Positions 1 through 10,916 are shown, counted from the first letter of the stretch. The stretch is DNA of 64,000 nt from Polaribacter sp. Q13 (GCF_016858305.2 NZ_CP074436.1:3492001-3556000), one strand, 5' to 3'. A program made the numbers and translations. The notes: generated by a model not told the origin, from the sequence alone.

Positions 1-257
1 AAAAAAGTAGTTATACCATTTTAAATGTGCGTTTTCCTTTTACAAATGAGATGCTTTTATTTAGTTTAGATATGGCTGAAATTGCTGTTTCTGGTGGAAG
101 TGCATGCCAAAGTGGAAGCAATAAAGGTTCACATGTTTTAAGAGAAATTTTAAATGATGCTGATGCCGATAAAACTTCAGTTCGTTTTTCTTTTTCAAAA
201 TATACTACAAAACAAGAAATAGACTTTGTAGTAAATTATTTAAGAGAAAATATTTAA
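1..257 (+). CDS. Cysteine desulfurase (NifS/IscS-like), C-terminal part
   Basis: The reading frame is open from the first base and ends at TAA 255-257, so only the last 84 or so codons are present. The segment GGSACQSGSNKGSHVL matches the loop around the catalytic cysteine of class V PLP-dependent cysteine desulfurases, which take sulfur from L-cysteine as an enzyme persulfide for Fe-S cluster or thiocofactor synthesis. The PLP-binding lysine lies outside the window. A GTG at 27 is in frame but internal: residues before it (..YTILN) continue the family alignment. A strong hairpin terminator follows 18 bases after the stop. Family is confident; whether it is a housekeeping IscS/SufS or another paralog cannot be told from this fragment. 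Confidence 0.85.
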   Translation, partial: KSSYTILNVRFPFTNEMLLFSLDMAEIAVSGGSACQSGSNKGSHVLREILNDADADKTSVRFSFSKYTTKQEIDFVVNYLRENI

Positions 258-274
258 AATAAGGTGTTAAATAT

Positions 275-323
275 AAAAACATCGCTAGTATTAAAAAATA
301 TTTTTAATACTAGCGATGTTTTT
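275..323. terminator. Bidirectional intrinsic terminator
   Basis: A perfect inverted repeat of about 23 bases on each side (core ACATCGCTAGTATT) with A-rich left and T-rich right flanks sits between the convergent cysteine desulfurase and barrel-protein genes. The A/T tails let it work on both strands. Confidence 0.9.
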
Positions 324-325
324 CA

Positions 326-1876
326 TTATTTCAACTTCAAAAAAGATATGTTATACTTTAAACCAAGGTTGATAAAAGGGCTACTTAATTCGCCTCCTTT
401 TGCTTTTACATAACCTGCAGCTGCTCTTAAATTTAACGTTTTAGAAAGCTCATAATTAAATCCTAAACTAGGTTTTATAATTAAACCTTGCCCTGTACTA
501 ATGTTTCCTCCACCTGCGGCACCTCCTAAAACTTGTGTAAAAAAGGAAGTAGAATTATTTAACATCGGATTCGTTTTTAAACCTAAACCAACCAAACCTT
601 CTGCATAAGCACCTGCATTACCAAAATTGGCAAAAGAAGTTTGACCAGCTACAAATATATTTTTATTTAAATCTAAATTTACTTGTAAAGAAATTTGATG
701 CATGTGTTCTGTTACATCTTCCATTCTTTTGGCATTAAAATACATGTCTTGCTTTACAATTACCTCAAAACCTTTAAATTTTCCTTGTGTAAAAGAATTA
801 TTTTCGATTTTTACACCATTTCTCTCTATATAATATTTAATACCAACTCCAAAAGTAGAGGTATAAAAATCTTTATTGGGAGTTAATAAATACCCTTTGT
901 TAACGGATACATAAATGTCTTTAAATAGTTGTTGTTCAAGTGATATGTCTGGGTAGAATAAAAAACCTCCTTTACTATCTACTCCGCCACCGCCACCAGC
1001 ACCAATACCAAGTTTAGCTAAAATGTTGGTTCTGTTATTGTTCATGGATAAATGATAACCTCCACCTAAAAAAACATCCATATAACCAGCTCTAATGCCA
1101 TCATAGGCGCCATCTACTTTTAAAAATGTAAACCAGTTTTTGTTTAAGTAAGATGTATATTCAAACCCAGCTAATTTTATGGTTTTACCTTCTAAAATTT
1201 GATTATCTGTAGATCTAGCCTTGCTTAAAACTTTTAAATTATTAAAGTGAACCATTAAAGAATTTCTTTTTGGATTTTGATTCCAACGAGTATTTTCAAA
1301 ATGATTTAAATCTATTTCTTTTTCTGCCGATTTATAATTTGAATATTCAAAATCTAAAGGAATTTCTAAAGCAACATTTAGTTGATGTCCTTTAATTTCT
1401 CCACCATCAAAAAAGTTAATATAACTCCAACCTCCATTTATTGAAAAGTCTTTAAAATCATAACCTAAATTAAAATGAGGTAAGATAAAAGCACCACCAC
1501 CATCTGGAGCACCCGCACCACCACCACCACCAAAATGAAAACCGGTATCTGCATATAATTTTTTAGAAAAATATTTTTTAAGACCTGCATTTACACCTAA
1601 TGTAAAAAAACCTCCTCTAATGCCGGAAATAGAACCATAAAGTCCAACACCTGTATAGAACTCATCATTTAAAAATAGATTATAATGAATTCCTGTAAAT
1701 CCCATATTTGGCTCATTAAAATTAAGAGGAGTTGCATTAGTGATAGGCATATCTATGGAAAGGAAATCTATTTTTGCAAATCCTTTTTGTGTTATTTTCT
1801 TCGGAATATTTTCTGTTTGAGAAAATAGTATTTGTTGAGAAATAAGTACTATAAATAAAAAAATAATCTTTTTCAT
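326..1876 (-). CDS. Glycine-rich outer-membrane beta-barrel-like protein (unknown function)
   Basis: A 516-residue protein with a cleavable signal peptide (MKKIIFLFIVLISQQILFSQ). The body alternates hydrophobic/polar strands with 'NAGLKKYF', 'LGIKYYI' and 'LGLKYNISF' type segments, ending in a final aromatic-containing strand, as in outer-membrane barrels. Three glycine-rich loops (FHFGGGGGAGAPDGGG, LGIGAGGGGGVDSKGG, LGGAAGGGNISTGQG) are each followed by a similar 'F..P.. LGY' strand pair. This suggests three repeats of about 170 residues: 1-180, 200-345 and 365-516. I do not recognise a named family. It is transcribed alone, convergent with the gene before it. Location in the outer membrane is inferred from composition, not shown. 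Confidence 0.6.
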   Translation of the reverse strand: MKKIIFLFIVLISQQILFSQTENIPKKITQKGFAKIDFLSIDMPITNATPLNFNEPNMGFTGIHYNLFLNDEFYTGVGLYGSISGIRGGFFTLGVNAGLKKYFSKKLYADTGFHFGGGGGAGAPDGGGAFILPHFNLGYDFKDFSINGGWSYINFFDGGEIKGHQLNVALEIPLDFEYSNYKSAEKEIDLNHFENTRWNQNPKRNSLMVHFNNLKVLSKARSTDNQILEGKTIKLAGFEYTSYLNKNWFTFLKVDGAYDGIRAGYMDVFLGGGYHLSMNNNRTNILAKLGIGAGGGGGVDSKGGFLFYPDISLEQQLFKDIYVSVNKGYLLTPNKDFYTSTFGVGIKYYIERNGVKIENNSFTQGKFKGFEVIVKQDMYFNAKRMEDVTEHMHQISLQVNLDLNKNIFVAGQTSFANFGNAGAYAEGLVGLGLKTNPMLNNSTSFFTQVLGGAAGGGNISTGQGLIIKPSLGFNYELSKTLNLRAAAGYVKAKGGELSSPFINLGLKYNISFLKLK

Positions 1877-1886
1877 AAAGTGATTT

Positions 1887-1994
1887 TTATCTTTTTTTGA
1901 TGGTAATAATTACTGTTTTAGAAGTAGGAGTATTACTAATATCTGCTTTACTTTTTAAAGGTACGAGTACATTGGCTTCTTCCGTAAAAGGTTG
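1887..1994 (-). pseudogene. Orphan 3' end of an unidentified gene
   Basis: On the minus strand a frame of about 33 codons reads ..FTEEANVLVPLKSKADIS.. to ..TVIITIKKR and ends in TAA at 1887-1889, just ahead of the barrel-protein start. It has no start codon and is closed upstream by a TAG at 1995. The residue pattern looks like real coding sequence rather than noise. It directly abuts a degraded transposase fragment, so I read it as the tail of a gene truncated by an insertion and deletion. The family is not recognisable. Confidence 0.35.
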
Positions 1995-2020
1995 CTACAA
2001 CAGATGTACTTGAAGCATTA

Positions 2021-2422
2021 TTACAGACTGATTTGTTTTAAAAAAGCAGCAAATTCACTAGTAATTCTAGTGCCTTTTGCTACTAATTGCCAATCTCTTA
2101 TCACTAATTTTTTAGAATTATCATCAATCCAACGCCTTCTAATAACATGTAGAAAAACGTTTTTACCTCGGATTGGAAAATCTTGAATAGTTGCTTCTGG
2201 AAAAAAGCCTTTAGAACTTAATTTTAGTCCTATGAATTCATCAGGAATTGTATTTAATTCTGTAAAATGGAAATGTAGTTCTCCTTGTTTTACCTCGTGT
2301 TTAGTTAATTTAAAATAATCAACAAGAATTTCTGGTAATAGTAATTTAGCAAGTTCAATTGAAGTATCCAAAATAGAAATAATTTTAAAGTCAAAGTTCT
2401 TCCTTTTTATTTTACTCCACAA
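2021..2422 (-). pseudogene. ISAon1-type transposase N-terminal fragment, decayed
   Basis: The translated frame contains LLPEILVDYF, TIPDEFIGLKL, KGFFPEATIQDFPIRGK and RRRWIDD.. RDWQLVAKGTR. This is the pattern of the N-terminal protein of ISAon1-like elements in Bacteroidota, normally followed by the catalytic DDE reading frame. Here no catalytic part follows: a foreign gene tail starts within about 30 bases. There is no ATG anywhere in the frame; the only possible start is a TTG at 2422. Truncation plus start loss makes it a dead remnant. Family match is from memory of the motif pattern. Confidence 0.65.
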
Positions 2423-2815
2423 CTTTTTGTGTTGATCCGTAATTAGATAAAGATTTTGAACTAGTTTCTGTTAAGGCTGATTATAAGTCTTATAAAATTA
2501 ATTTTTACTTTAGGATATAAAATATCTATCTATTTAATATATCGCTTATCCCTTCATATAACGAATTTATTTTAAGAATAGAAACTCAAGTGTTTCGGCT
2601 AAATCTTTGAATACTATACTTTTTAAGTTTGCATTCATTTCTAAAACCTCTTAAAACAACAAAAACCCACTTTATTACGGTGGGTTGTTGTTGTGGTATA
2701 TCTAATTGCTCTTTGGATTTTATACAGAGAACTAGAACCAAGATTAACATGCTTATGGTTTACACGTATATAATTGGTTGAGATAATATTTATTTCAAAT
2801 TAAAAAAAATAGCTT
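2423..2815. other. Gene-free spacer beside the IS remnant
   Basis: No plausible coding frame on either strand. The only structure found is the hairpin at 2657-2693. The stretch between it and the transposase remnant is AT-rich sequence with no recognisable similarity. Confidence 0.5.
2657..2693 (-). terminator. Hairpin terminator for the minus-strand degraded locus
   Basis: CAACAAAAACCCAC pairs with GTGGGTTGTTGTTG with one mismatch around a 9-base loop. Read on the minus strand, the hairpin is followed by a T-rich stretch and lies about 120 bases past the stop of the thioredoxin-like gene at 2816-4039. Confidence 0.55.
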
Positions 2816-4039
2816 TTATATACTTTTAATTTCTTCTTTAAATTCTAATAATTTAGGGTCTATTTCAATTCCTAAAGATTTCATTATTTCAATATTTTTA
2901 TTCACGTTTTCTAGTGCTTTTTCTTTATTACCTTGCCTCTTATAAAAAACTGCTAAAGTCCAACTAAACATAGGGTTTATTACTTTTCCTTCAGTAAGAG
3001 CAATTATTTCCTCTGCATCAGTAATGGCTCTTTCTGTAATGTCAAGTTTTATAAATGTTGAATCTATAGCCACTTTCATTAAGACATTAATAACTAATCC
3101 AGTTCCAGACCTTATGTTTCCCTTTTTTAAATATTTTTTACCATATTTCATACTGTGATTGTACAACTTAAGATGCTCTTTATTGTCTCCGTAAAAACTT
3201 GAAAGTAATAGAACTTCGGCCTCTTGCTGACTTTTCATTTCATATTCATTTTTTGCTTTTTCAATGGCCTCCTGAAACTCCTCTAAACTTAATTTTACCG
3301 TAAGGCTAGATAAATACTGGAAGATGGTTACTCGAAGTAATTTATCGTAAGCTTCCTCATGAGCTCCATCAAGCTTTATAAATTTATCTTTATTATCAAG
3401 TAAGAACTTGTACTTTTCACTACCATATTTAAGGGAATTGGAGATAGATAAAATTGTAATTATATCTGTATCTAAAATGTCTTCAGCGTTATAACTCCCT
3501 AAGAAATCTTCAGCTATTTGTGTTGCTTCTTTATACTTACGCTCATTATTTAAAGCCATTATATAGTCAATAATAAACTTTGGATTCCGTTCTCCACTTG
3601 TATATTTTTTTACAATAGCGTCTTTTTGTCTTGATGGGTCTACAGCAATTTTTGCCTGCTCAATTAAAACATTTGTATCACAATAGCCAATTTGTGTATG
3701 TACCACCTTTCCTGATGCATCTATAAATAGCATGGTTGGATAGCTATTAACTCCATATTTTTTTTGAAGTTCAATGCCTTTGCCTTTTTCCATGTCTATT
3801 TTTATATTGACAAAATTATCATTTAAGTAGTCACCAACGTCTTTTTGCGTAAATACCTCTTTACTCATTTTTTTACAAGGTTCACACCAAGTTGTATAGC
3901 AATCCATAAATATTAATTTATTTTCTTTTTTATCTTTTTCTAAAGCTTGTGCAAAAGTGCCGTGCTCAAAATTAATACCTTGAGAGAATATCGTTGTAAA
4001 CACACAGCTTACAAATAATGTTAAAACTATTTTTTTCAT
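2816..4039 (-). CDS. Periplasmic thioredoxin-fold protein with helical-repeat C-terminus
   Basis: 407 residues with a signal peptide ending near FSQ (residues 1-20), so exported. A thioredoxin domain (about 24-135) carries W51-C-E-P-C55-K, the redox CxxC, and a cis-Pro loop in NSYPTMLF. The rest (140-407) is helix-rich, with TPR-like stretches such as ALENVNKNIEIMKSLG. It closely resembles the 401-residue protein at 23955 (shared FEHGTF..AL..KKENKL) and the damaged copies at 4345 and 4615. It is the only member of the minus-strand degraded locus without an evident inactivating lesion; the CEPC variant differs from CGPC in the intact locus. Exact redox partner unknown. Confidence 0.8.
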   Translation of the reverse strand: MKKIVLTLFVSCVFTTIFSQGINFEHGTFAQALEKDKKENKLIFMDCYTTWCEPCKKMSKEVFTQKDVGDYLNDNFVNIKIDMEKGKGIELQKKYGVNSYPTMLFIDASGKVVHTQIGYCDTNVLIEQAKIAVDPSRQKDAIVKKYTSGERNPKFIIDYIMALNNERKYKEATQIAEDFLGSYNAEDILDTDIITILSISNSLKYGSEKYKFLLDNKDKFIKLDGAHEEAYDKLLRVTIFQYLSSLTVKLSLEEFQEAIEKAKNEYEMKSQQEAEVLLLSSFYGDNKEHLKLYNHSMKYGKKYLKKGNIRSGTGLVINVLMKVAIDSTFIKLDITERAITDAEEIIALTEGKVINPMFSWTLAVFYKRQGNKEKALENVNKNIEIMKSLGIEIDPKLLEFKEEIKSI

Positions 4040-4344
4040 TGTTATTCTTTTAATTTAGATTTACTTTGTTTTATAAACTTTTAATATGGTTATCGAAGAA
4101 TGCATATTATTGATTCACCTTTCTTATTTTCTTCATAAAAGACATTAAAATGTCTTAATGCTTCGCCAAATAATACAAAGTTTCATGTATTCTTTTTTTT
4201 GGAATCCTGATAGTGGAGAAGGGCTTCCATATCTTGTTTGCACTTTTTAATTTAAGCATATAATTCCTATAAGGTTTCAATACTTTTTGCTTTCTTCTTT
4301 AAATATTTTGCAATTCTTATTCAAAAAATCTACAACTTTTATTG

Positions 4345-4536
4345 TTAAAAAATTTCTTTTGACAACATTTTACAAGGGCCACACTAATCTGTATAACAAT
4401 CTATAAAAACCAATTTGGTTTCTTTTTTACCTTTTTCTAAAGTTTGTGCAAAAGTTCCATGCTAAAATTTAATGCCTTGTGTAAATACATTGAGGTATAG
4501 CACTACTGCTAGTATAATTCCTAATAAGTTCTTCAT
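4345..4536 (-). pseudogene. Decayed thioredoxin-fold paralog
   Basis: From an ATG at 4536 the minus strand reads MKNLLGIILAVVLYLNVF then TQGIKF, stop, HGTFAQTLEKGKKETKLVF, then IDCYTD, stop, CGPCKMLSKEIF, stop. The first stop replaces the Glu of the family FEHGTF motif and the second (TAG for TGG) replaces the Trp before CGPC. A further frame continues as KVVDFLNKNCKIF, matching VGDFYNENF of the intact paralogs, so there is a frameshift too. Shorter traces may extend to about 4100. A third, dead copy of the exported thioredoxin family between the genes at 2816 and 4615. Confidence 0.8.
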
Positions 4537-4614
4537 ATATTTATTTTTTGAAAATTATATAGAAACTAATAATTGGTAAATACTTATTTATCTAAAAAAA
4601 TATGAATTAACAGA

Positions 4615-5879
4615 CTACTTTAAAGTTTCTAATTTCTTTTTAATTCTGGTTATATGCCCATCTCCGCATTCTAGATCCCTAACTAATTCAACAGCTTTAT
4701 TATAGGATTCTTTAGCTGCTTTTTTATTTCCTATTAAGTTCAAATAATCTCCTTTTGTATCCCAAAGCTTAAATTCACTAGGAAATTGTTTTAAACCTGA
4801 ATTAATTATTTTAAGCATTCGTTTGGCTTGTTTTAAGGATATTAAATCTTTAGCTTGGTAATACATGCCTATAGGACAATTTGAATAAGTGAAAGCATTT
4901 AATTCATCTTTTTCTTTTAAATGAATTAGAAGCTTATCGCTCCAATCCATATATCTGTCTAAATCTTTTAAAGTATTCAAGCTATATGTGGCTTCACTAG
5001 AGTAAGTGAGCTCTTCAAACTTATCCTCTGAATTGGCGTCTTTATAAACTTCTGCTAATCGACCTTGAATAGCAGCAAGATATTCTCTAAATTTTAAGTC
5101 GCTTCTATAGGCTGCCTTACTAATAGATGAAGAATTTGAAATTAATATAAACCTTGTTAAGTCTTCAACAGGTATCACTTTTTTCCATGCTTTGTAGTTA
5201 TTATATATATGCTCTAAAATGGGGTGGCCATTATTTGAACTATTGTAATATTTTGTAATTAAACTAAAATCTTCCTTGTTCATCAACTCCTTAGGTTGTT
5301 TAACAAAAAAGTACCATGCACACATTTCATTTATTTGATCATACCAAACTTTCTTTTCTTCTTTAGGCAAGGTTGCTTTGTAAACAATACTATTTTTAAT
5401 CATGTCACGTACATAATCAAGATCTCTATTTCCTTGTTCGTATGCTTCAAATTGTTGAAGGAATGGTAATTTATCTCCTACAAATTCCTTTGCAAAATTT
5501 AAAAATAGTGTTCCTTCTAAAATAGAATTATCTACACGTTTCTTTTGATTTCCATTTTCATCTAAGACAAAAAGTGTAGGAAAAGCAGAAACTTTATATT
5601 TCTTAGCCAGTTCAACTCCTTCTCCTTTTTCTGCATTTACTTTAATTGAAACAAAATGTTCATTCATATATTTTCCGACTTCTTTCAATGGAAAAACATT
5701 TTTGTTCATTACTTTACATGGTCTGAACCAGTCTGTATAGAAATCAATGAATAATAATTTATTTTCTTTTTTTGATTTTGTTAATGCTTCATCAAATGTT
5801 CCGTGCTCAAATTGTATTCCTTGAGATAACATTGAATTATAAAATAGATAGACTATTAATACTAATATTTTTTTTTCAT
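4615..5879 (-). pseudogene. Thioredoxin-fold protein, signal peptide out of frame and CxxC damaged
   Basis: The long frame gives 405 residues if begun at an internal ATG (5832), but that start lacks a signal peptide. The true start is almost certainly the ATG at 5877-5879. After it comes a run of nine A (minus strand); one extra or two fewer A would join the start to KILVLIVYLFYNSMLSQ, a good signal peptide, in frame with the body. As written, the frame from that ATG hits TAG after four codons. In the thioredoxin domain WCxPC has become W-F-R-P-C, so the first catalytic cysteine is gone. Remaining residues keep family features (FEHGTF, SAFPTLFVLD). Dead gene, slippage-variable gene or run-length sequencing error are the options. 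Confidence 0.75.
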
Positions 5880-5972
5880 TATAATAATAAAACGAGGTTA
5901 ATATTTGGGTTTAATAAGAAGCCAAATTTTTTATTGGGCTTCTTATTATTAAAAAGTAAAATTTTGAAGAGA

Positions 5973-7382
5973 CTAATCTCTAATGTTTTGTCCCATTTCT
6001 GGATTCTGTAGTATATATTTTTGTCCAATTGGAATAGCCCAATTATTACTTCCTGGTGCAAGTGTAAAGTTTTTGCCATTTAACGTTCTTGTTAAAGTAA
6101 TATTGGCATTATCAAACTCATTATAGCGCTTTATATCAAAGAAACGTAGCCCATTACCTGCTAATTCCATACGTCTTTCTCTCTTAACCAATTCAAGAAC
6201 TTCATTTTGAGCTGTGCTTGTAATTGGTGTATAGGCGTCCGTTGCAAACCTCTTTTCTCTTAAGGTGTTTAAATCATTTACAGCCAATGAAGTTTGCCCT
6301 AAACGTACATTACATTCAGCTCTCATTAATAATATTTCTGGTACTGTAAAACCAGAGCCTTTATATCCATTTATAAGATATGCTCCTAAAGCATAACTTT
6401 CGAAATCAGGAATAAAAGTCAAATCAAAAGTTGGTCCAAATCTTGAACTTCTTAAATCATTTGGCTCAAATAAGTCATACAATTCATTAGATGCTATTAA
6501 TGTTGTAAAACGATTTCCTGAAGCTTTAAGCCATATAATTTCATCATCATCATAGCCGCGGTTAAGGTCATATACAATCACATTACCAAAAAAAGATCTT
6601 TCTGTAAACAAATTATAATCTTTTAAAGTACTATTAATTGCCAATGCACTATTAGCAGCATCTCTAGATTTTTCATATTCAGTCATATACAAATAAATAC
6701 GTGCCAACAACGTATAAGCGCTTATTTTTGATGGTCTGTGTTTAAAAGAATTATCTTTAGGTGTTTCAGGCAAATCTTCTATAGCAGATTCAATATCTGC
6801 AATTATTAAAGCGTAAATCTCTTGCACAGAAGCTCTAGATAAATCAACATTTTCAAGATCTGTACCCAATCGTAAAGGAACGGCCAAATTATTTGCTGCT
6901 GTTGCTGGGTTATAATGTAAACCATGCATATTAGCCAAAGCAAAATAAGCTAAGGCTCTATGTACTTTTGCTTCGCCCACTAATTGCGCTTTCACATCAG
7001 CATCTCCACTTGTCTCCATTATTTCTTCTAACACAATATTTGTTACATAAATTTGACTATATAAACGTTGCCAGTCTGGATCCTCTCGATCATTATTATA
7101 AATGTTATCATTCCAAGTAAACATTTCTAGTTTTTCTTGTAACATACGTGAGGCTGAAATATCTGTTATTATAAAATCATCAGTCATGAAATCAGTCTTG
7201 TAATACCCTTCTGAAAATCCTTGTGATATACCTCCATAATCAAGATTTACTTGATCTAATAGTAATCTATAATCTTCAATTTTATTAGGGATTACTGTTC
7301 CTTTAGGCTCAATATCTAACTATTCTTCTCTACTACAAGATGAAAAAATGATTAAACAAATTATTATAAATATTTTTTTCAT
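5973..7382 (-). pseudogene. SusD/RagB-like outer-membrane lipoprotein, nonsense mutation
   Basis: From ATG 7380-7382 the frame begins with a lipoprotein signal (MKKIFIIICLIIFSSC) and then CSREE, a TAG at 7320-7322, and LDIEPKGTVIPNKIEDYRLL. The intact paralog at 19797 reads RQEYLDIEPKG at the same place, so a Tyr codon became TAG. After the stop the frame stays open to TAG 5973-5975 and shows SusD features: N-terminal tetratricopeptide-like helices, LLMRAECNVRLG, LNTLREKR, VKRERRMEL and LRFFDIKRYNEFD. SusD lipoproteins sit on the cell surface as lids of SusC transporters. Since the stop falls directly after the lipobox, product from a later start would not be exported. Confidence 0.85.
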
Positions 7383-7393
7383 GATTGTTTTTT

Positions 7394-10300
7394 TTAAAAG
7401 TTTGCAGTAAAATTTAAAGAATAGGTTGGTTTCATAGGCCATATAAGGCTCTCTGGATCTTTCCCTCATTTATTAAATGTTATAACACCTAGGTTACGAG
7501 CTTGAAGACTTAACCCCAATTTATCAATACCTATTTCAGATAATAACTTACTATCTAAGTTATACCCTATAACTAACTCTTTAATTCTAATATGAGATGC
7601 CGAGTCTACGAATTGGTTTCCTTGGTTATAATATCTATAACCAGGGTTAAAAATATCAAAACTACCATCTGGTACTCTTGGTACAATGGTATTTGCTTCA
7701 TCTCCTGGGTTTTTCCATCTGTTTTCAAAGTCTTTATGTATTTGACTAGAACTACCAAGACTGGAATAAGACATTACATCTGTGTTTCTAAATACATGTC
7801 CTAATTTAAAAGTGGTTAGCGCTTTTAGATAAAAGTTTTTATAAGTAAAGTTGTTAATCCAAGCACCATAATATTTTGGTGTTGTAGTGCCTTCAAAAAT
7901 CAATGCATCAATGGTATCTATTTCTGCATTTTCTAAAACACCATTCACTGATTTTTCTCCGTCAACGTTAATTAACTCTCCATTTTCATTAAATGCTGTT
8001 GGGTTTCCATTTTCATCTAAGCCAGCATAGTTAAAGCTATATAAATAATTTAATGGATTTCCTTCTACTGGAGATCTAAATGTTAGTACATTATTTATGC
8101 TTCCACTGGGTACATCTACTTTAGTAACTTCATTTTTATTATAACTAAAATTAAACGTTGTATTATAACTAAAATCGTTTGAGTCTACCACCGCTGCATT
8201 TAAAGTAAAATCAACCCCTTTATTAGTCATCTCTCCTGCATTAATCAATGCCGAATTAAATCCTAAGGTTGAGTTAAATGCTACTTGAGATAATAAATCT
8301 TCACTTCTCTTGTTATAATACTCAATACTACCTGTTAACTTATTATTAAAAAAACCATAATCTACGCCTATATTAACTATATAGGTCTTTTCTAGTCTTA
8401 ATAAAGGATTTTTTGCATTTGAAACGTATAAATATGGATTACCCGTTAAAAAATTATTATTAAAACTAGCTTATTAAAATGGACTTGTATTAGTGTCTAC
8501 ATTTCCATTACTACCATAAGTAGTGCTTAATGCCAACTTGCTAAAAACACCATCATTAATAAAATCCTCTTTAGTTAAATTCCATTTCCCTCCAATAGAA
8601 AATAAGGGTATATTTCTATATTCTTTACTACTACCAAATAAATTGGCATCGTCTAACCTTACACTACTAGTAAAGGTATATTTATTATTGTAGGTATAAG
8701 CTGCGTTTCCATAATAGGAAATAAATCTATCTTCATCTTCAAAAAGACTAGTTGGATCTTGTAAAGGTTGTGATCTAAAACTAAGAAGAGGTGTATATGA
8801 TTCACCATAGGGCACATTTTTAAACGTTAATGCCTGTGGATCATAACCATACTGTGTTAATTCAGTGCTATTAACTTTTACTTTACGAGCTTCATAACCG
8901 GCTATAACATTAACCTTATGAAAACCGTTGTTAAATGATTTATCAAAGTTTAATTGTATCCTCCCTGAATATGATTTTCTATAATCATCTCCTTTAGTAA
9001 TAATATATCCTTTAGGGTATGGACCTTCAAGCTCATTAGATTCGGAATTAAGCGTAGTATTTATATTAACTAAATTACGAACAAAATATGTTTCCTCATT
9101 ATAAAGTCTAGATGTCTCATTACTGGTGTATTCATATTGATATGAGCCTTGTAAAAATAAATGATCAGTAATATCATACTTTAATGACGTTTGGATGCGA
9201 GCCATTGTTGTTTGTATTTTATTATTTTTATTTTCATGTTCTTGCAACAAGTTATAATCCCAATTATAAGGATAACCTTGAGCTTCCATACTTTCTTTAA
9301 ATGGCTGATACAATCCTCTTGTTTGAACTAACTTGTTACCACTATCATCAATAATATTTTCGTAAATATGAGAAGATGAATAATCATTAAGTGACATGCC
9401 ATTTAATTTTGTATTAGAGGTATTAAATGTTAAGTCTCCAGTAAAAGTTAAGTTTGACCCAATGTTTAAAACATTTCTAATGTTTGTCATAATTTCTTCT
9501 CTATTATTTCCTACAAACATATTCTGATTTTCATTCTTATTGTAAGTAACAGAACTTCTGTAAGTGTTATTTTCTCCCCCTCCTGAAATTGACACATTGT
9601 ATTGTTTCCATGTTGGATTACCCATAAAAAGGTTTTCAAACTGTTTACTATTATTAATTAATCGCCTTTAATTTATTTATAATAGTATTTGCTTCGTTTT
9701 CAGAAATTCCACCATTTTCTAGAAGTAAATATGTTTCCAAACCTTTTCCTAAAGCAGTTTGGCTATAACTAGATGGTGTTGGCAATATTTCCCAACCGTT
9801 TTCAGCTTTATGTTTTTCTAGTTCTAAATAACTTTCTGTTGAAGCATTAGGATAATCACTTAAATTCTGATGAGGAGTTAAAGAAAAGTTTGTAGAAAAC
9901 TCAATTGATGTTTTTTTGTTTTTTGAACCTTTTTTTGTTATTATTACAATAACACCATTTGCTGCTCTAATACCCCAAATAGATGCTGCTGATGCATCTT
10001 TTAATATTGTAATATCTTTAATATCATTTGGATTAATAGAACTTATTCCTTGCGTAATAGGAAAACCATCAACTACTATTAATGGTTCTTTTTCGGCATT
10101 TATAGTGCTTATTCCACGAATAATTGGAACCATGTTACCTTCTTCATCTAAATCAAAAAGTAAACCTGGAGCTTGTCCTTCTAACTTTGTTAATACATTT
10201 TGTGCTATTCTATTCTCTAATTGTGATTCCGAAATCTTATTAAATGAACCTGTAACTCTTTCCTTCGAAATTTTTTGATAACCTGTACTAACAATTATTT

Positions 10301-10916
10301 CTCCAAGTGTATTTACAGCTTCTTTAAGAGTGATGTTTATTACTTTTTGATTTTCTAGAAGTATTTCTTGAGTTTGGTACCCTATATAGGAAAATACCAA
10401 TACACTTTTGGTATCAGGCACTGTAATGATGTAGTTTCCATCAAAATCAGAAGAAACCCCTTTTCTAGATTCTTTAACCATAATAGTTACTCCTGACAAC
10501 GGAAAGCCTTGTTCATCAGTCACTTTACCAGTAACGGTTTGCCGTACAATTTCTTTTTTAGTAATAAGAATAGTATTATCTTCTGAGAATTGTACATTAA
10601 AATTAGTGCTAGGTATACTCTGGTTAAGTAGCTTGTTTACACTTATTATCCCCTTTTTGAGATGTACCTTTGGTAGATTATTAAAAAGTTTTTCTGGATA
10701 GAGAAAACTATATTCTGTTTGGTTCATGATCAACTCAAACATCTGATCAATAGTAGCTTCTTTATCAGCCTCAATGGTTACTTTTTTTTGTGCTAAACTT
10801 ATTTCAGTATTGAAGCTGAAAACAGTGGTACATAAGAGAAAAATGAATGTTCGCATAATTGTTAATAGAATCCGCTTTCGATTGAAAGAACGGAAGTTAA
10901 TTAATTTAATTTCCAT
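7394..10916 (-). pseudogene. STN-containing SusC/TonB-dependent transporter, multiply disrupted
   Basis: Three open pieces align end to end with the 1169-residue SusC at 16277. From the start at 10916 come a basic n-region, signal peptide, STN domain (about residues 43-120), carboxypeptidase-like domain (QTVTGKVTDEQGFPLSGVTI), and plug (VVDGFPITQGI, ILKDASAASIWGIRAANGVIVI). One extra T near 9656 shifts the frame just before KQFENLFMGN. Two tandem TAA codons (8471-8476) follow NTSPF. A TGA (7466-7468) replaces the Trp of FNKW near the C-terminus; the frame then runs on to TAA 7394-7396 with a final barrel strand FTANF. These lesions exclude a full product. The pseudogene lies 12 bases ahead of the SusD pseudogene as in a normal susCD operon. 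Confidence 0.9.

Noticed and set aside
27..257. A complete 76-codon gene starting at GTG 27
   Set aside because: The frame is open to the window edge and the residues before the GTG continue the cysteine desulfurase pattern, so it is an interior codon of a truncated gene.
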